Source: Candidatus Ancillula trichonymphae ImTpAt (lineage in GTDB: Bacteria; Actinomycetota; Actinomycetes; Actinomycetales; Bifidobacteriaceae). From it: DNA of 12,068 bases. Location of the stretch: contig AXYY01000040.1 in NCBI GenBank assembly GCA_000485475.1, forward strand, positions 1 through 12,068. The letters are read 5' to 3'. Position 1 is the first letter of the stretch. Every line of letters begins with the position of its first letter. Shown piece by piece: positions 1 through 5,634 of this stretch. The position numbers and the translations under genes were made by a program. The notes beneath the pieces were generated by a model. It saw nothing but the letters and a program-made list of their open reading frames with translations. It ran no database searches and was not told where the DNA came from.

Positions 1-96
1 AGGACTAGAATTAAACAAGTTGATGAAAATGCTGCTAAATGTATTATTACTGAAAAATGTTATGGCTATAGAATAGGTCAGGACTTTTATGGTTGA
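1..96 (+). CDS. 3' end of a gene, possibly a winged-helix (OmpR/PhoB-type) DNA-binding protein
   Basis: Frame 1 is open from the left edge to a TGA at 94-96, leaving only 31 codons. The last residues include RTRIKQVD, then CIITEKCYGYRIG. In OmpR/PhoB-type response regulators the domain typically ends with a recognition helix (RLRxKI), a short turn and a beta hairpin (xIxTxxGxGYRL). The fragment follows that layout, with Cys where Gly is usual before YGYR. This is a pattern match on a very short piece, so the identity is tentative. The bases are clearly more AT-rich than the downstream genes. The other plus-strand frames close at 6 and about 73. A strong hairpin starts 25 bases after the stop, which supports a real gene end here. 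Confidence 0.4.
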   Translation, partial: RTRIKQVDENAAKCIITEKCYGYRIGQDFYG

Positions 97-121
97 GGTG
101 GTTGAATTGTTGTAGATGTAG

Positions 122-146
122 TGGCCTTTTGCAAAGCAAGAGGCCA
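122..146 (+). terminator. Hairpin, probable terminator of the upstream gene
   Basis: Positions 122-132 pair with 136-146 as an 11-bp stem (outer part TGGCCT with AGGCCA, inner TTGC with GCAA, one T-G wobble) closed by a three-base AAA loop. It lies 25 bases after the stop at 96 and before the rplS promoter at 213. The downstream tract is only moderately T-rich and interrupted (ATGGTTGTGTTTG), so termination may be imperfect or factor-assisted. The fold is seen directly; the role is inferred from placement. Confidence 0.55.
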
Positions 147-212
147 ATGGTTGTGTTTGCTGCGCGAAACGCAAATCAACTTGTGTGCGCACGGGCTTGT
201 TCGTAGGAAAAC

Positions 213-242
213 TTGACAATGTGCCCTGAGTTGTGGTATACT
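213..242 (+). promoter_or_regulatory. Promoter of the rplS-lepB operon
   Basis: The -35 element is TTGACA (213-218), an exact consensus match. The -10 element is TATACT (237-242), 18 bp away and preceded by TGG, an extended -10. Transcription should begin near 249, giving a leader of roughly 100 bases before the rplS start at 347. The match strength suits a ribosomal protein gene. Confidence 0.8.
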
Positions 243-296
243 GGAACTCGGTGTTTTTCTACCACGAAGGAATGCGCCTGAGTTGAAGTAGTTATG

Positions 297-331
297 TTTG
301 TCTAGTCGTTTTTCGTGGCGAAGTAGACGAA
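297..331 (+). promoter_or_regulatory. Structured rplS leader, possible L19 autoregulatory element
   Basis: Two folds that exclude each other can be drawn in the leader. Fold A pairs CCACGAA (262-268) with TTCGTGG (312-318). Fold B pairs 297-304 with 324-331 (8 bp, core GTCTA/TAGAC, one wobble) plus 306-308 with 319-321, with 309-318 as loop. Fold B ends three bases before the Shine-Dalgarno AGGAG at 335-339. Alternative helices beside a ribosome-binding site are typical of ribosomal-protein leaders, and L19 leaders are known in Firmicutes. No sequence match to a described leader is claimed. Confidence 0.3.
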
Positions 332-346
332 GTTAGGAGAAGAGAT

Positions 347-703
347 GTGTCTACCAAGTTAGATTATATACATGGTGAGATGAAGCGTACGGATATACCA
401 GATTTCAGACCTGGTGATACTTTGAAGGTAAATGTGAAAGTTATTGAAGGTGATAGATCTCGTGTTCAGGCGTTTCAGGGAGTTGTAATTGCTCGTTGTG
501 GTTCTGGAATACATGAAACTTTTACAATTCGCAAGATTTCTTTCGGTGTGGGCGTTGAGAGAAAATTTCCAATTCATTCTCCTTCAATTGATTCAATAGA
601 ATTTATAATGCGTGGTGCTGTCAGGCGTGCAAAACTTTACTACTTGCGTGACTTGCGCGGTAAAAAGGCTAGAATTCGTGAAAAGAGAGTTTACAACCGA
701 TAG
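347..703 (+). CDS. rplS: 50S ribosomal protein L19
   Basis: L19 is a large-subunit protein near the interface with the 30S subunit. The 118 residues match the usual length. Diagnostic stretches are FRPGDTLKVNVKV (about 21-33), QAFQGVVIAR (about 41-50), ETFTIRKISFGVGVER (about 57-72) and RRAKLYYLRDLRGKKARI (about 93-110). The bifidobacteria-like HSPSIDSIE follows the KFPI segment. The start is taken as GTG 347 because it gives the expected N-terminus and sits 7 bases after AGGAG (335-339). An ATG two bases upstream (345) is also within reach of that site but reads out of frame into a stop after five codons. It is the first gene of the operon, 42 bp before lepB. Confidence 0.97.
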   Translation: MSTKLDYIHGEMKRTDIPDFRPGDTLKVNVKVIEGDRSRVQAFQGVVIARCGSGIHETFTIRKISFGVGVERKFPIHSPSIDSIEFIMRGAVRRAKLYYLRDLRGKKARIREKRVYNR

Positions 704-745
704 TAATTCGTAATCCAAGTAAAATGTATTTACAGGTGGTCAACT

Positions 746-2374
746 ATGGGCGAAGATAGGAATAACGTAGATTTGCATACAAACAAGTATTCAAAACGGC
801 TTGAATCTGCATTTCGCTCGTTGGGTATTGACGAGCAAGACGATGCTCTTGGGCAGTCTAATTCTTCGCTTGCGCATCATGATATTGTTGATCCAATCGC
901 TGACCTCGAGAATTCCTTGACAGTTTTAAATCAGAAGAAGTTTTCGTCACTTTCAAGTTACGCACAGCTGAATGCCAAGTTGAGTACAATTCAGAAAGAG
1001 AACTCCAATAATGCTACACAAGATTCCAACTTGCTGTTTTCTTCGGTACTGGACAAGACTAATCAAGCTTCCGCAGACGCAATTCGGGCAGTAAATGAGG
1101 AGATTGATGCGCTGCACAATATGGTTGATGTTGATACTTCAAATCCACTGGATTCCTATGATACGTCGGTTGGTTTGGCGCGCGCCAAGTTTGACATGCG
1201 GTTGAGTCAACTACACAACGAATACGTGCTGCAGTCAGATCCGGGCGAGGTTCAAGAAAATTTGAGTGTGGAGCCGCACACACTGGTAGAAGATGCGGCT
1301 AAAAGTACAAATATTGAAAACACAAGTAAAGGTGCGCCGGAAGTTGTTAGTTCATCACTTGCTCGGTTATCGGGGCAGCAAGTGCCACAGCAGCAAGTCT
1401 TTGATGTGGACGCTAATGCGGATTTTGGTGCGGCTAATCAACAAGTAGAAAAGAGTTTTATCAGGAACTCTGCACTAATAAACGCGTATAATGCAACTAC
1501 ACCTGCAGACGCTATTGAACATAAGGAGGTCAATGTTATGAATGAGCCTGATGAATTCAACTCTAATAGTCTAAACAGTAGTAAGCAATTTTTAACACCT
1601 TTGGATACGTCTGCGGGAGTTGAAACACATGTGCTCGCACCTGACAGCGGAGCGCCTGAAATTTTGCGCAAGGAGGTTCGTAAAGACTACAACTCGCGCG
1701 TTGTCAAGACATTCATCAGAGATATTGCTATTGTTGTGGTTGCTGCGGTTGTGTTGTCCGTGGTTATCAAATCGTTCGTAATACAACCGTTCTTGATTCC
1801 TAGTTCCTCGATGAGTGAAACTCTGCAGATTGATGACAAGATTTTGGTCAACAAGTTCTCAAAACACTTCAGTAGCATTAAGAGAGGTGAAGTTGTTGTA
1901 TTCAGGGATGCTAATGGCTGGACTCGTAACCACCACCTCGCGCTGAAAAAGAGCAAAGAACCTTCAATAGTTTTGGATAATGTGTTGAAGTTTGTTGGGT
2001 TGCAGTCCGAGGATGATGAGAGTTACTTGGTCAAGCGAGTTATCGGAATTGCTGGTGATCATGTCTCGTGCAGGGGATCTGGTGAGCCTATTTATATCAA
2101 CAACAAGGAACTTCCGCACGAACCATATGTTTACAAGGGGTCGAACCCATCTGATAAAGCGTTTGACGTTATAGTTCCCGCTAACTCGTTCTTTGTCATG
2201 GGGGATAATCGTTCAGTTTCCGCAGATTCTAGGTACAACACGGACAGACCAGGCAATGGTTTTGTTCCAAAAGAAGATATAGTCGGGACCGTTTTTATGC
2301 GGATTGCTCCAATGAATCGTTTAGGCATGCTTGAAGATGAAACAAAAGTGTTCGATTCAATACCGAATTCATAA
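746..2374 (+). CDS. lepB: Signal peptidase I with a long N-terminal cytoplasmic extension
   Basis: This membrane serine protease cleaves signal peptides from exported proteins, using a Ser-Lys dyad. The family domain lies in the last 230 residues: a transmembrane helix at about 327-345 preceded by basic residues (N-terminus inside); box B IPSSSMSETL with nucleophile Ser355; box D YLVKRVIGIAGD with general base Lys430; and box E MGDNR (485-489) followed by SADSR. Family members usually have about 180-300 residues; this one has 542. Residues 1-315 are polar, rich in Ser, Asn, Asp and Gln, without a hydrophobic segment or a domain I recognise. The ATG at 746 follows AGGTGG (734-739). An in-frame ATG at 1538 (Met265) follows AAGGAGGT at 1523-1530 and would give an ordinary 278-residue enzyme. 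Catalytic residues are intact. rplS next to lepB is a common actinobacterial arrangement. Confidence 0.95.
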   Translation: MGEDRNNVDLHTNKYSKRLESAFRSLGIDEQDDALGQSNSSLAHHDIVDPIADLENSLTVLNQKKFSSLSSYAQLNAKLSTIQKENSNNATQDSNLLFSSVLDKTNQASADAIRAVNEEIDALHNMVDVDTSNPLDSYDTSVGLARAKFDMRLSQLHNEYVLQSDPGEVQENLSVEPHTLVEDAAKSTNIENTSKGAPEVVSSSLARLSGQQVPQQQVFDVDANADFGAANQQVEKSFIRNSALINAYNATTPADAIEHKEVNVMNEPDEFNSNSLNSSKQFLTPLDTSAGVETHVLAPDSGAPEILRKEVRKDYNSRVVKTFIRDIAIVVVAAVVLSVVIKSFVIQPFLIPSSSMSETLQIDDKILVNKFSKHFSSIKRGEVVVFRDANGWTRNHHLALKKSKEPSIVLDNVLKFVGLQSEDDESYLVKRVIGIAGDHVSCRGSGEPIYINNKELPHEPYVYKGSNPSDKAFDVIVPANSFFVMGDNRSVSADSRYNTDRPGNGFVPKEDIVGTVFMRIAPMNRLGMLEDETKVFDSIPNS

Positions 2375-2385
2375 GAGGTGTTGTT

Positions 2386-2880
2386 GTGCGGGTGTGTAGT
2401 AAACCGAAATGTTCATATAAAGCGGTCGCAACCTTGACTTTTAGTTACACTGAGAAGTCGGCGTGGCTGGGACCTCTGTCTGTGCGCGATCTTGGTGAAT
2501 ATGACTTGTGCCCGATACACGCTGAGCGGTTGAGTGTGCCCAAAACTTGGAGATTTGAAAAACTTGTGGATAAGTTTCCTGCGCCTGAACTTGTGCAAAA
2601 AGATGAGCAAGTGTCCAGATCTGCTGCGCAGAACAACGTATGCACGAACGAATTGACAACAGCGGCTGCACAAAACAGCAGAAAACTGCGAGAGGTGAAA
2701 CGACAAACTACTAAGAAATTTCCGGATGATGACTTAACTGCACTTATGCGCAGCGTGCGCGAGAATTATTCTTTACCTGCAATTCCAGCCCAATATCAGG
2801 GGACGAAGCGGCGGAATTTGATCGCAGTTCGAACAGGTGAGACTTCGCAAACTATACCTGAGGTGCCGCATGATGGTTGA
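2386..2880 (+). CDS. DUF3499 family protein
   Basis: The function is unknown. The N-terminus fits the actinobacterial DUF3499 family: VCSKPKCS, then AVATLTFSY, LGPL and YDLCPIHAERLSVPKTW. Cys4, Cys9, Cys42 and His45 are spaced like a small zinc-binding site; metal binding is inferred, not known. Residues after about 65 are polar, low in complexity and poorly conserved by eye, ending in a basic stretch. The start GTG 2386 follows AGAGGTG (2374-2380) and lies 11 bp after the lepB stop. The stop overlaps the start of the next gene, suggesting translational coupling. DUF3499 genes in other actinobacteria often sit near a phosphomannomutase gene, and here the next gene is a phosphomannomutase-like HAD protein. 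Confidence 0.82.
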   Translation: MRVCSKPKCSYKAVATLTFSYTEKSAWLGPLSVRDLGEYDLCPIHAERLSVPKTWRFEKLVDKFPAPELVQKDEQVSRSAAQNNVCTNELTTAAAQNSRKLREVKRQTTKKFPDDDLTALMRSVRENYSLPAIPAQYQGTKRRNLIAVRTGETSQTIPEVPHDG

Positions 2881-3640
2881 ACTTTTTATCTTTGACTTGG
2901 ACGGAACACTGGCTAGTTCAAAAATGCCCATGAGCGCCGATATGACCAGTTTGTTAGCGCGGCTACTTCAAGTGCGAAAAGTTGCTGTAATCAGCGGCGG
3001 AAAGTTCGAGTTGCTGAAAATGCAGGTCATGAATGAACTTGAAAAAGTTGATGCAAATTTGAGCAACCTGCACATTCTGCCAGTTTCTGGGATGCAGTAT
3101 TATACTTACGATGCGGATAAGGGCACCAGCCAAATGCATGTGTGGAAAGCGCTTTACAAGAAATCGCTCACAGCTTCGCAGGAGTTTCAGGCGATTGCTG
3201 CTCTATTGGAGGTTGCTGCGGACTTGAACTTCCTGGATGTGCCCTCTTGTGGAAGCAGAATTGAGGACCGCGGCGGGCAGATTACGTTTTCAACACTAGA
3301 GCAGGATGCGCCTGTTCAGGACAAGGAGCAGTGGGACCCAACTGGTGAGAAACAGCGCGAGTTAGCTGTGCGCGTACGGCGCCATTTGCCAGATCTCGAA
3401 GTTCGTCCGGGCGGTTGCACTTCTGTGGATATTACGCAGATCGGCATGAATAAGGCATACGGAATACGACAACTGTGCGCATCAACGGGTGTTGAATTGG
3501 ACAGATTATTTTATGTTGGTGACAAGTTTAATGATGAGGGGAACGACTACCCAATTCTTCAACTTGGAATTGACTACTTAGAGGTTAGTTCGCTTGATGA
3601 CACTAAGGCTTTTTTGGAGAATACACTCGAAAAACTTTAG
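2870..3640 (+). CDS. HAD-IIB phosphatase, phosphomannomutase-like
   Basis: The 256 residues carry the four HAD motifs. Motif I is FDLDGTL (8-14), with Asp9 the expected phospho-accepting nucleophile and Asp11 the acid-base residue. Motif II is ISGG with Ser42, motif III is Lys195 in GMNKAYG, and motif IV is GDKFNDEGNDYP (217-228). The cap segment with RIEDRGGQITFS and WDP resembles the eukaryotic-type phosphomannomutase branch of HAD-IIB, so sugar phosphate isomerisation or hydrolysis is likely; the substrate cannot be read from sequence. ATG 2870 or 2873 is preferred over an earlier in-frame start at 2837, because GAGGTG (2860-2865) is well placed and FIFDLDGTL should be near the N-terminus. 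It overlaps the DUF3499 stop by 11 bases and ends 16 bp before metF. All key residues are present. Confidence 0.87.
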   Translation: MMVELFIFDLDGTLASSKMPMSADMTSLLARLLQVRKVAVISGGKFELLKMQVMNELEKVDANLSNLHILPVSGMQYYTYDADKGTSQMHVWKALYKKSLTASQEFQAIAALLEVAADLNFLDVPSCGSRIEDRGGQITFSTLEQDAPVQDKEQWDPTGEKQRELAVRVRRHLPDLEVRPGGCTSVDITQIGMNKAYGIRQLCASTGVELDRLFYVGDKFNDEGNDYPILQLGIDYLEVSSLDDTKAFLENTLEKL

Positions 3641-3656
3641 AAAGATGAGGTATAAA

Positions 3657-4553
3657 ATGAAACGAACACATGTACTTTCCTTTGAAATGATGCCACCTAG
3701 AAATAAATCTACAATTGCATCGTTTTGGAGTTGTTCAAAGCAATTAGTTGCACTCCGTCCAGATTTCATCTCGATTACATACGGTGCAGGTGGCTTTGAC
3801 TACACATCATCACTTAAGGTGATTACGAAACTTGTTGATGACACGCCGATTATTCCGATCGCACACTTGACATGTATTGCAACGCCCAAGAGCGTGCTTG
3901 AAGAAACAGTTGATGCATTTTTGGATGCTGGTGTACGCATGTTCTTGGCCCTTCGCGGTGATGAGCCTAAACGAAAACTACTGGCTGCAGAAGATGATGA
4001 AAAGTTGTCGTCCAGTGCGCAACTTACCCACCTAATTCGCATGCTGGACAAAAAACGCTTCCGGAAAAGTGCGAAAAACAAGTTCACTACGATTGCTAGA
4101 CCGTTGGTTGTTTGTGTTGCGGCGTTTCCGAATGGCAACCCAGTAACGGGCACCTCAGTTGAGCAAGAAATTGATAAGTTGCTTGAGAAGCAGGATGCAG
4201 GTGTAGATTTTGCAATTACGCAGGTCTACTACTCTGCTCGAGACTTCGACAACTTCATGAAGAAGGCCTCTCGCGCGGGTGTTCAGATTCCAATTCTTGC
4301 TGGGATTTTGCCATCATGGGAACCGGCACGATTACTAGAAGCGCAGAAGAACATAGGTGTTCAGGCTCCCGAAGAATTACTGAGGTCGCTGGAATCTGCG
4401 ATGACTGAGGAGGACAGGTACGAGATTGGCTTGCAGTTTTGGACTGATCTGGCATCTGCTGCACTTGAATCTGGGGCGCCGGGAATCCATGCGTTCACGT
4501 TCAACAAGCCGACTCCTCCAACCATGCTTGCTCAGCGGCTAGGTTTAATCTAG
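3657..4553 (+). CDS. metF: Methylenetetrahydrofolate reductase
   Basis: This FAD-dependent enzyme reduces 5,10-methylene-tetrahydrofolate to 5-methyl-tetrahydrofolate, the methyl donor for methionine synthesis. The 298 residues match the bacterial length and form one TIM-barrel domain: SFEMMPPRN with the catalytic Glu10, SITYGAGG (39-46), HLTC (70-73), LALRGDEP (97-104), FPNGNP (157-162, where many homologues have a YPExHP-type segment), DFAITQVYY (184-192) and GIHAFTFNKP (276-285). ATG 3657 is chosen because AGGT (3648-3651) precedes it and MKRTHVLSFE starts directly at the first strand. Upstream in-frame ATGs at 3594 and 3645 would add residues overlapping the HAD gene or close to it. Last gene of the rplS run; no clear intrinsic terminator is visible after it. 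No methionine synthase gene is in the window. Confidence 0.94.
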   Translation: MKRTHVLSFEMMPPRNKSTIASFWSCSKQLVALRPDFISITYGAGGFDYTSSLKVITKLVDDTPIIPIAHLTCIATPKSVLEETVDAFLDAGVRMFLALRGDEPKRKLLAAEDDEKLSSSAQLTHLIRMLDKKRFRKSAKNKFTTIARPLVVCVAAFPNGNPVTGTSVEQEIDKLLEKQDAGVDFAITQVYYSARDFDNFMKKASRAGVQIPILAGILPSWEPARLLEAQKNIGVQAPEELLRSLESAMTEEDRYEIGLQFWTDLASAALESGAPGIHAFTFNKPTPPTMLAQRLGLI

Positions 4554-4618
4554 TAGTGTTCGACGGGCGATGCGCGTGAAAGATGAGAGGTTGATTTCGA
4601 TGAGGAACTAGAGGAGGG

Positions 4619-4981
4619 CTATGGTGTAAGTGCCACTTCGTTGTTGTATTCGTTGTTGTATAAGAGGTAGTTGATGAATCCTGACGTTGTATAGAACAAC
4701 AGGGTGTTCACTGGTCTTTTGCGTCAAGCAGGAGAACAACTTGCTGAACAGGGTTGTTACACTCGTAAACGAACGGTTCTGTTCCCAAACAAAAAACCAA
4801 CCTGTATAACCAGTACCCCAGCATTGCTAGGACCAAGATCCACAACACCAACTGTTTCAGTGCGGTACGATTCAGCATGTATGCAACCGCGCAGAACAAG
4901 CAAAAGCACTAGTATAGCGGTGTCAGACGTGGAACCGCAGTGTGCTATCAATGTCCAAATGAAGTAGAGATACAAATGAGT
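4619..4981 (-). pseudogene. Remnant of a membrane protein gene
   Basis: No intact gene exists between metF and the tRNA cluster, but the minus strand holds a chain of hydrophobic, protein-like pieces in shifting frames. From 4975 downward, LYFIWTLIAHCGSTSDTAIL continues with LVLLLVL. The next frame (about 4899 to 4708) gives AVAYMLNRTALKQLVLWILV, AMLGYWLYRLVF and NNPVQQVVLLLDAKDQ, then a stop. A further frame gives VNTLLFYTTSGFINYLLYNN and a TAG ending at 4619. Read together, this looks like the C-terminal part of a multi-span membrane protein with at least two frame breaks and a missing 5' part. I do not recognise the family. An alternative is chance hydrophobic coding, but the pieces join in order and end in a plausible stop. 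Confidence 0.45.
4637..4660. repeat. Perfect 12-bp tandem duplication
   Basis: TTCGTTGTTGTA occurs twice head to tail (4637-4648 and 4649-4660). On the minus strand it reads in frame as YNNE-YNNE within the last piece of the membrane-protein remnant, so it is probably an in-frame duplication inherited from the former gene. Confidence 0.8.
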
Positions 4982-4994
4982 GCTCTATATCATC

Positions 4995-5010
4995 ATGCTA
5001 TCACTAGCAT
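4995..5010. repeat. Small perfect inverted repeat downstream of the tRNA cluster
   Basis: ATGCTA (4995-5000) and TAGCAT (5005-5010) flank TCAC. It lies about 80 bases beyond the 3' end of tRNA-Arg in its transcription direction and could help end the tRNA transcript, but the stem is only 6 bp and no T-tract follows. The rest of 4982-5090 shows only a short repeated CCTCAGC (near 5051 and 5062) and no gene I can support. Confidence 0.3.
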
Positions 5011-5090
5011 TGTCAAATCGTCATCAGAGCAATGCAACCGTTTCGTCAACCTCAGCACAGACCTCAGCGCACGCAAAACACAAGTGGCGG

Positions 5091-5163
5091 TGCACCCGAA
5101 GGGACTCGAACCCCCAACCTTTTGTTCCGTAGACAAACGCTCTATCCATTGAGCCACGGGTGC
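5091..5163 (-). tRNA. tRNA-Arg (anticodon ACG)
   Basis: The 73-base cloverleaf on the minus strand has acceptor arms GCACCCG and CGGGTGC, D arm GCTC/GAGC, anticodon stem TTTGT/ACAAA with loop CTACGGA, and a T loop TTCGAGT. The anticodon ACG is expected to be edited to ICG and to read CGU, CGC and CGA. The discriminator is A, and CCA is not encoded. It is the last tRNA of the cluster, 11 bp after tRNA-Phe. Confidence 0.96.
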
Positions 5164-5174
5164 ATATGCAACAG

Positions 5175-5247
5175 TGGCTCCGACCGGCATCGATCCGGTG
5201 ACCTTCCACTTTTCAGGCGGACGCTCTACCAACTGAGCTACAGAGCC
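5175..5247 (-). tRNA. tRNA-Phe (anticodon GAA)
   Basis: The 73-base cloverleaf has acceptor GGCTCTG paired with CGGAGCC (one G-T pair), D arm GCTC/GAGC, anticodon stem TCCGC/GTGGA (one G-T pair) with loop CTGAAAA, and T stem ACCGG/CCGGT. The T loop is ATCGATG, with A where T54 is normal. The anticodon GAA reads UUU and UUC. CCA is not encoded after the discriminator A (ACT follows). Confidence 0.95.
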
Positions 5248-5350
5248 AAACTTGCATCAGAAACTCACGCACAAACTGCACAGTTACCGCAGAATACATG
5301 CGAATCCATAATGCAACGCGCGCATCAAAACTGCTCTTGAAACACACAAG

Positions 5351-5423
5351 AGCCCCCTGTGAGACTCGAACTCGCGACCTGCTGATTACAAATCAGCTGC
5401 TCTACCAACTGAGCTAAGGAGGC
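5351..5423 (-). tRNA. tRNA-Thr (anticodon TGT)
   Basis: The 73-base cloverleaf has acceptor GCCTCCT/AGGGGGC with one T-G pair, D arm GCTC/GAGC, a perfect anticodon stem GCTGA/TCAGC with loop TTTGTAA, and T loop TTCGAGT. The T stem GCGAG/CTCAC contains one C-A mismatch. The discriminator is T. TGT should read ACA and other ACN codons by wobble. The 103 bp to tRNA-Phe (5248-5350) contain nothing I can identify. Confidence 0.95.
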
Positions 5424-5446
5424 ACTGAACGCACTTTTACATGCAG

Positions 5447-5520
5447 CGACCCCAACCGGACTTGAACCGGCGACCTCCTGCGTGACAGGCAGGCGCTCTA
5501 ACCAACTGAGCTATAGGGCC
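5447..5520 (-). tRNA. tRNA-Asp (anticodon GTC)
   Basis: The 74-base cloverleaf has acceptor GGCCCTA/TGGGGTC with G-T pairs, D arm GCTC/GAGC, anticodon stem CCTGC/GCAGG with loop CTGTCAC, T stem GCCGG/CCGGT and T loop TTCAAGT. The discriminator is G, as expected for tRNA-Asp. It is the first tRNA of the cluster, a few bases downstream of the predicted start of transcription, and 23 bp before tRNA-Thr. Confidence 0.95.
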
Positions 5521-5531
5521 AACACCTGAAC

Positions 5532-5560
5532 AGTGTAGCACATTTTTTTTCTAGTGTCAA
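5532..5560 (-). promoter_or_regulatory. Promoter of the tRNA cluster
   Basis: On the minus strand TTGACA (5560-5555) and TACACT (5537-5532) are separated by 17 bp containing an A8 run, and TGC precedes the -10. Transcription should start near 5525, only about five bases before the 5' end of tRNA-Asp. Such a near-consensus promoter fits stable RNA. Confidence 0.85.
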
Positions 5561-5580
5561 CTTTCTGGTGCATTTAGTTG

Positions 5581-5595
5581 TTATCTAGTAGATAA
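5581..5595. promoter_or_regulatory. Inverted repeat between divergent promoters, possible operator
   Basis: TTATCT (5581-5586) and AGATAA (5590-5595) form a perfect 6-bp inverted repeat around AGT. It lies between the tRNA promoter -35 (ends 5560) and the clpX -35-like hexamer (starts 5600). The position suits a dimeric regulator of clpX, but it does not resemble the HspR (HAIR) site or the ClgR site as I know them. Chance is possible in AT-rich DNA. Confidence 0.25.
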
Positions 5596-5599
5596 GTAG

Positions 5600-5628
5600 T
5601 TCAAAATGTCATAGGGTTGTGATATAAT
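5600..5628 (+). promoter_or_regulatory. clpX promoter, predicted to give a leaderless mRNA
   Basis: TATAAT (5623-5628), an exact -10 preceded by TGA (extended -10), lies 17 bp after TTCAAA (5600-5605, 4 of 6 matches). The transcription start expected about 7 bases after the -10 coincides with the clpX ATG at 5635. Confidence 0.75.
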
Positions 5629-5634
5629 GAACAC

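Noticed and set aside
3800..4153. 117-codon minus-strand frame inside metF
   Set aside because: It is a Ser/Ala-rich shadow of metF, with no start signal or independent evidence.
5011..5019. TTGACA on the minus strand beside the 4995-5010 inverted repeat, as a promoter for the membrane-protein remnant
   Set aside because: No acceptable -10 hexamer is found at 16-19 bp, so a promoter cannot be supported.
4554..5090. Possible insertion sequence, CRISPR or small RNA in the gap after metF
   Set aside because: There are no terminal inverted repeats, transposase-like frames or regularly spaced repeats, only the 12-bp tandem duplication and membrane-like coding pieces.
4993..5340. Open frames over the tRNA-Arg and tRNA-Phe genes, including one reading PVAQWIER...KVGGSSPFG
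   Set aside because: These are the well-known spurious translations of tRNA genes; the cloverleaf structures explain the sequence fully.
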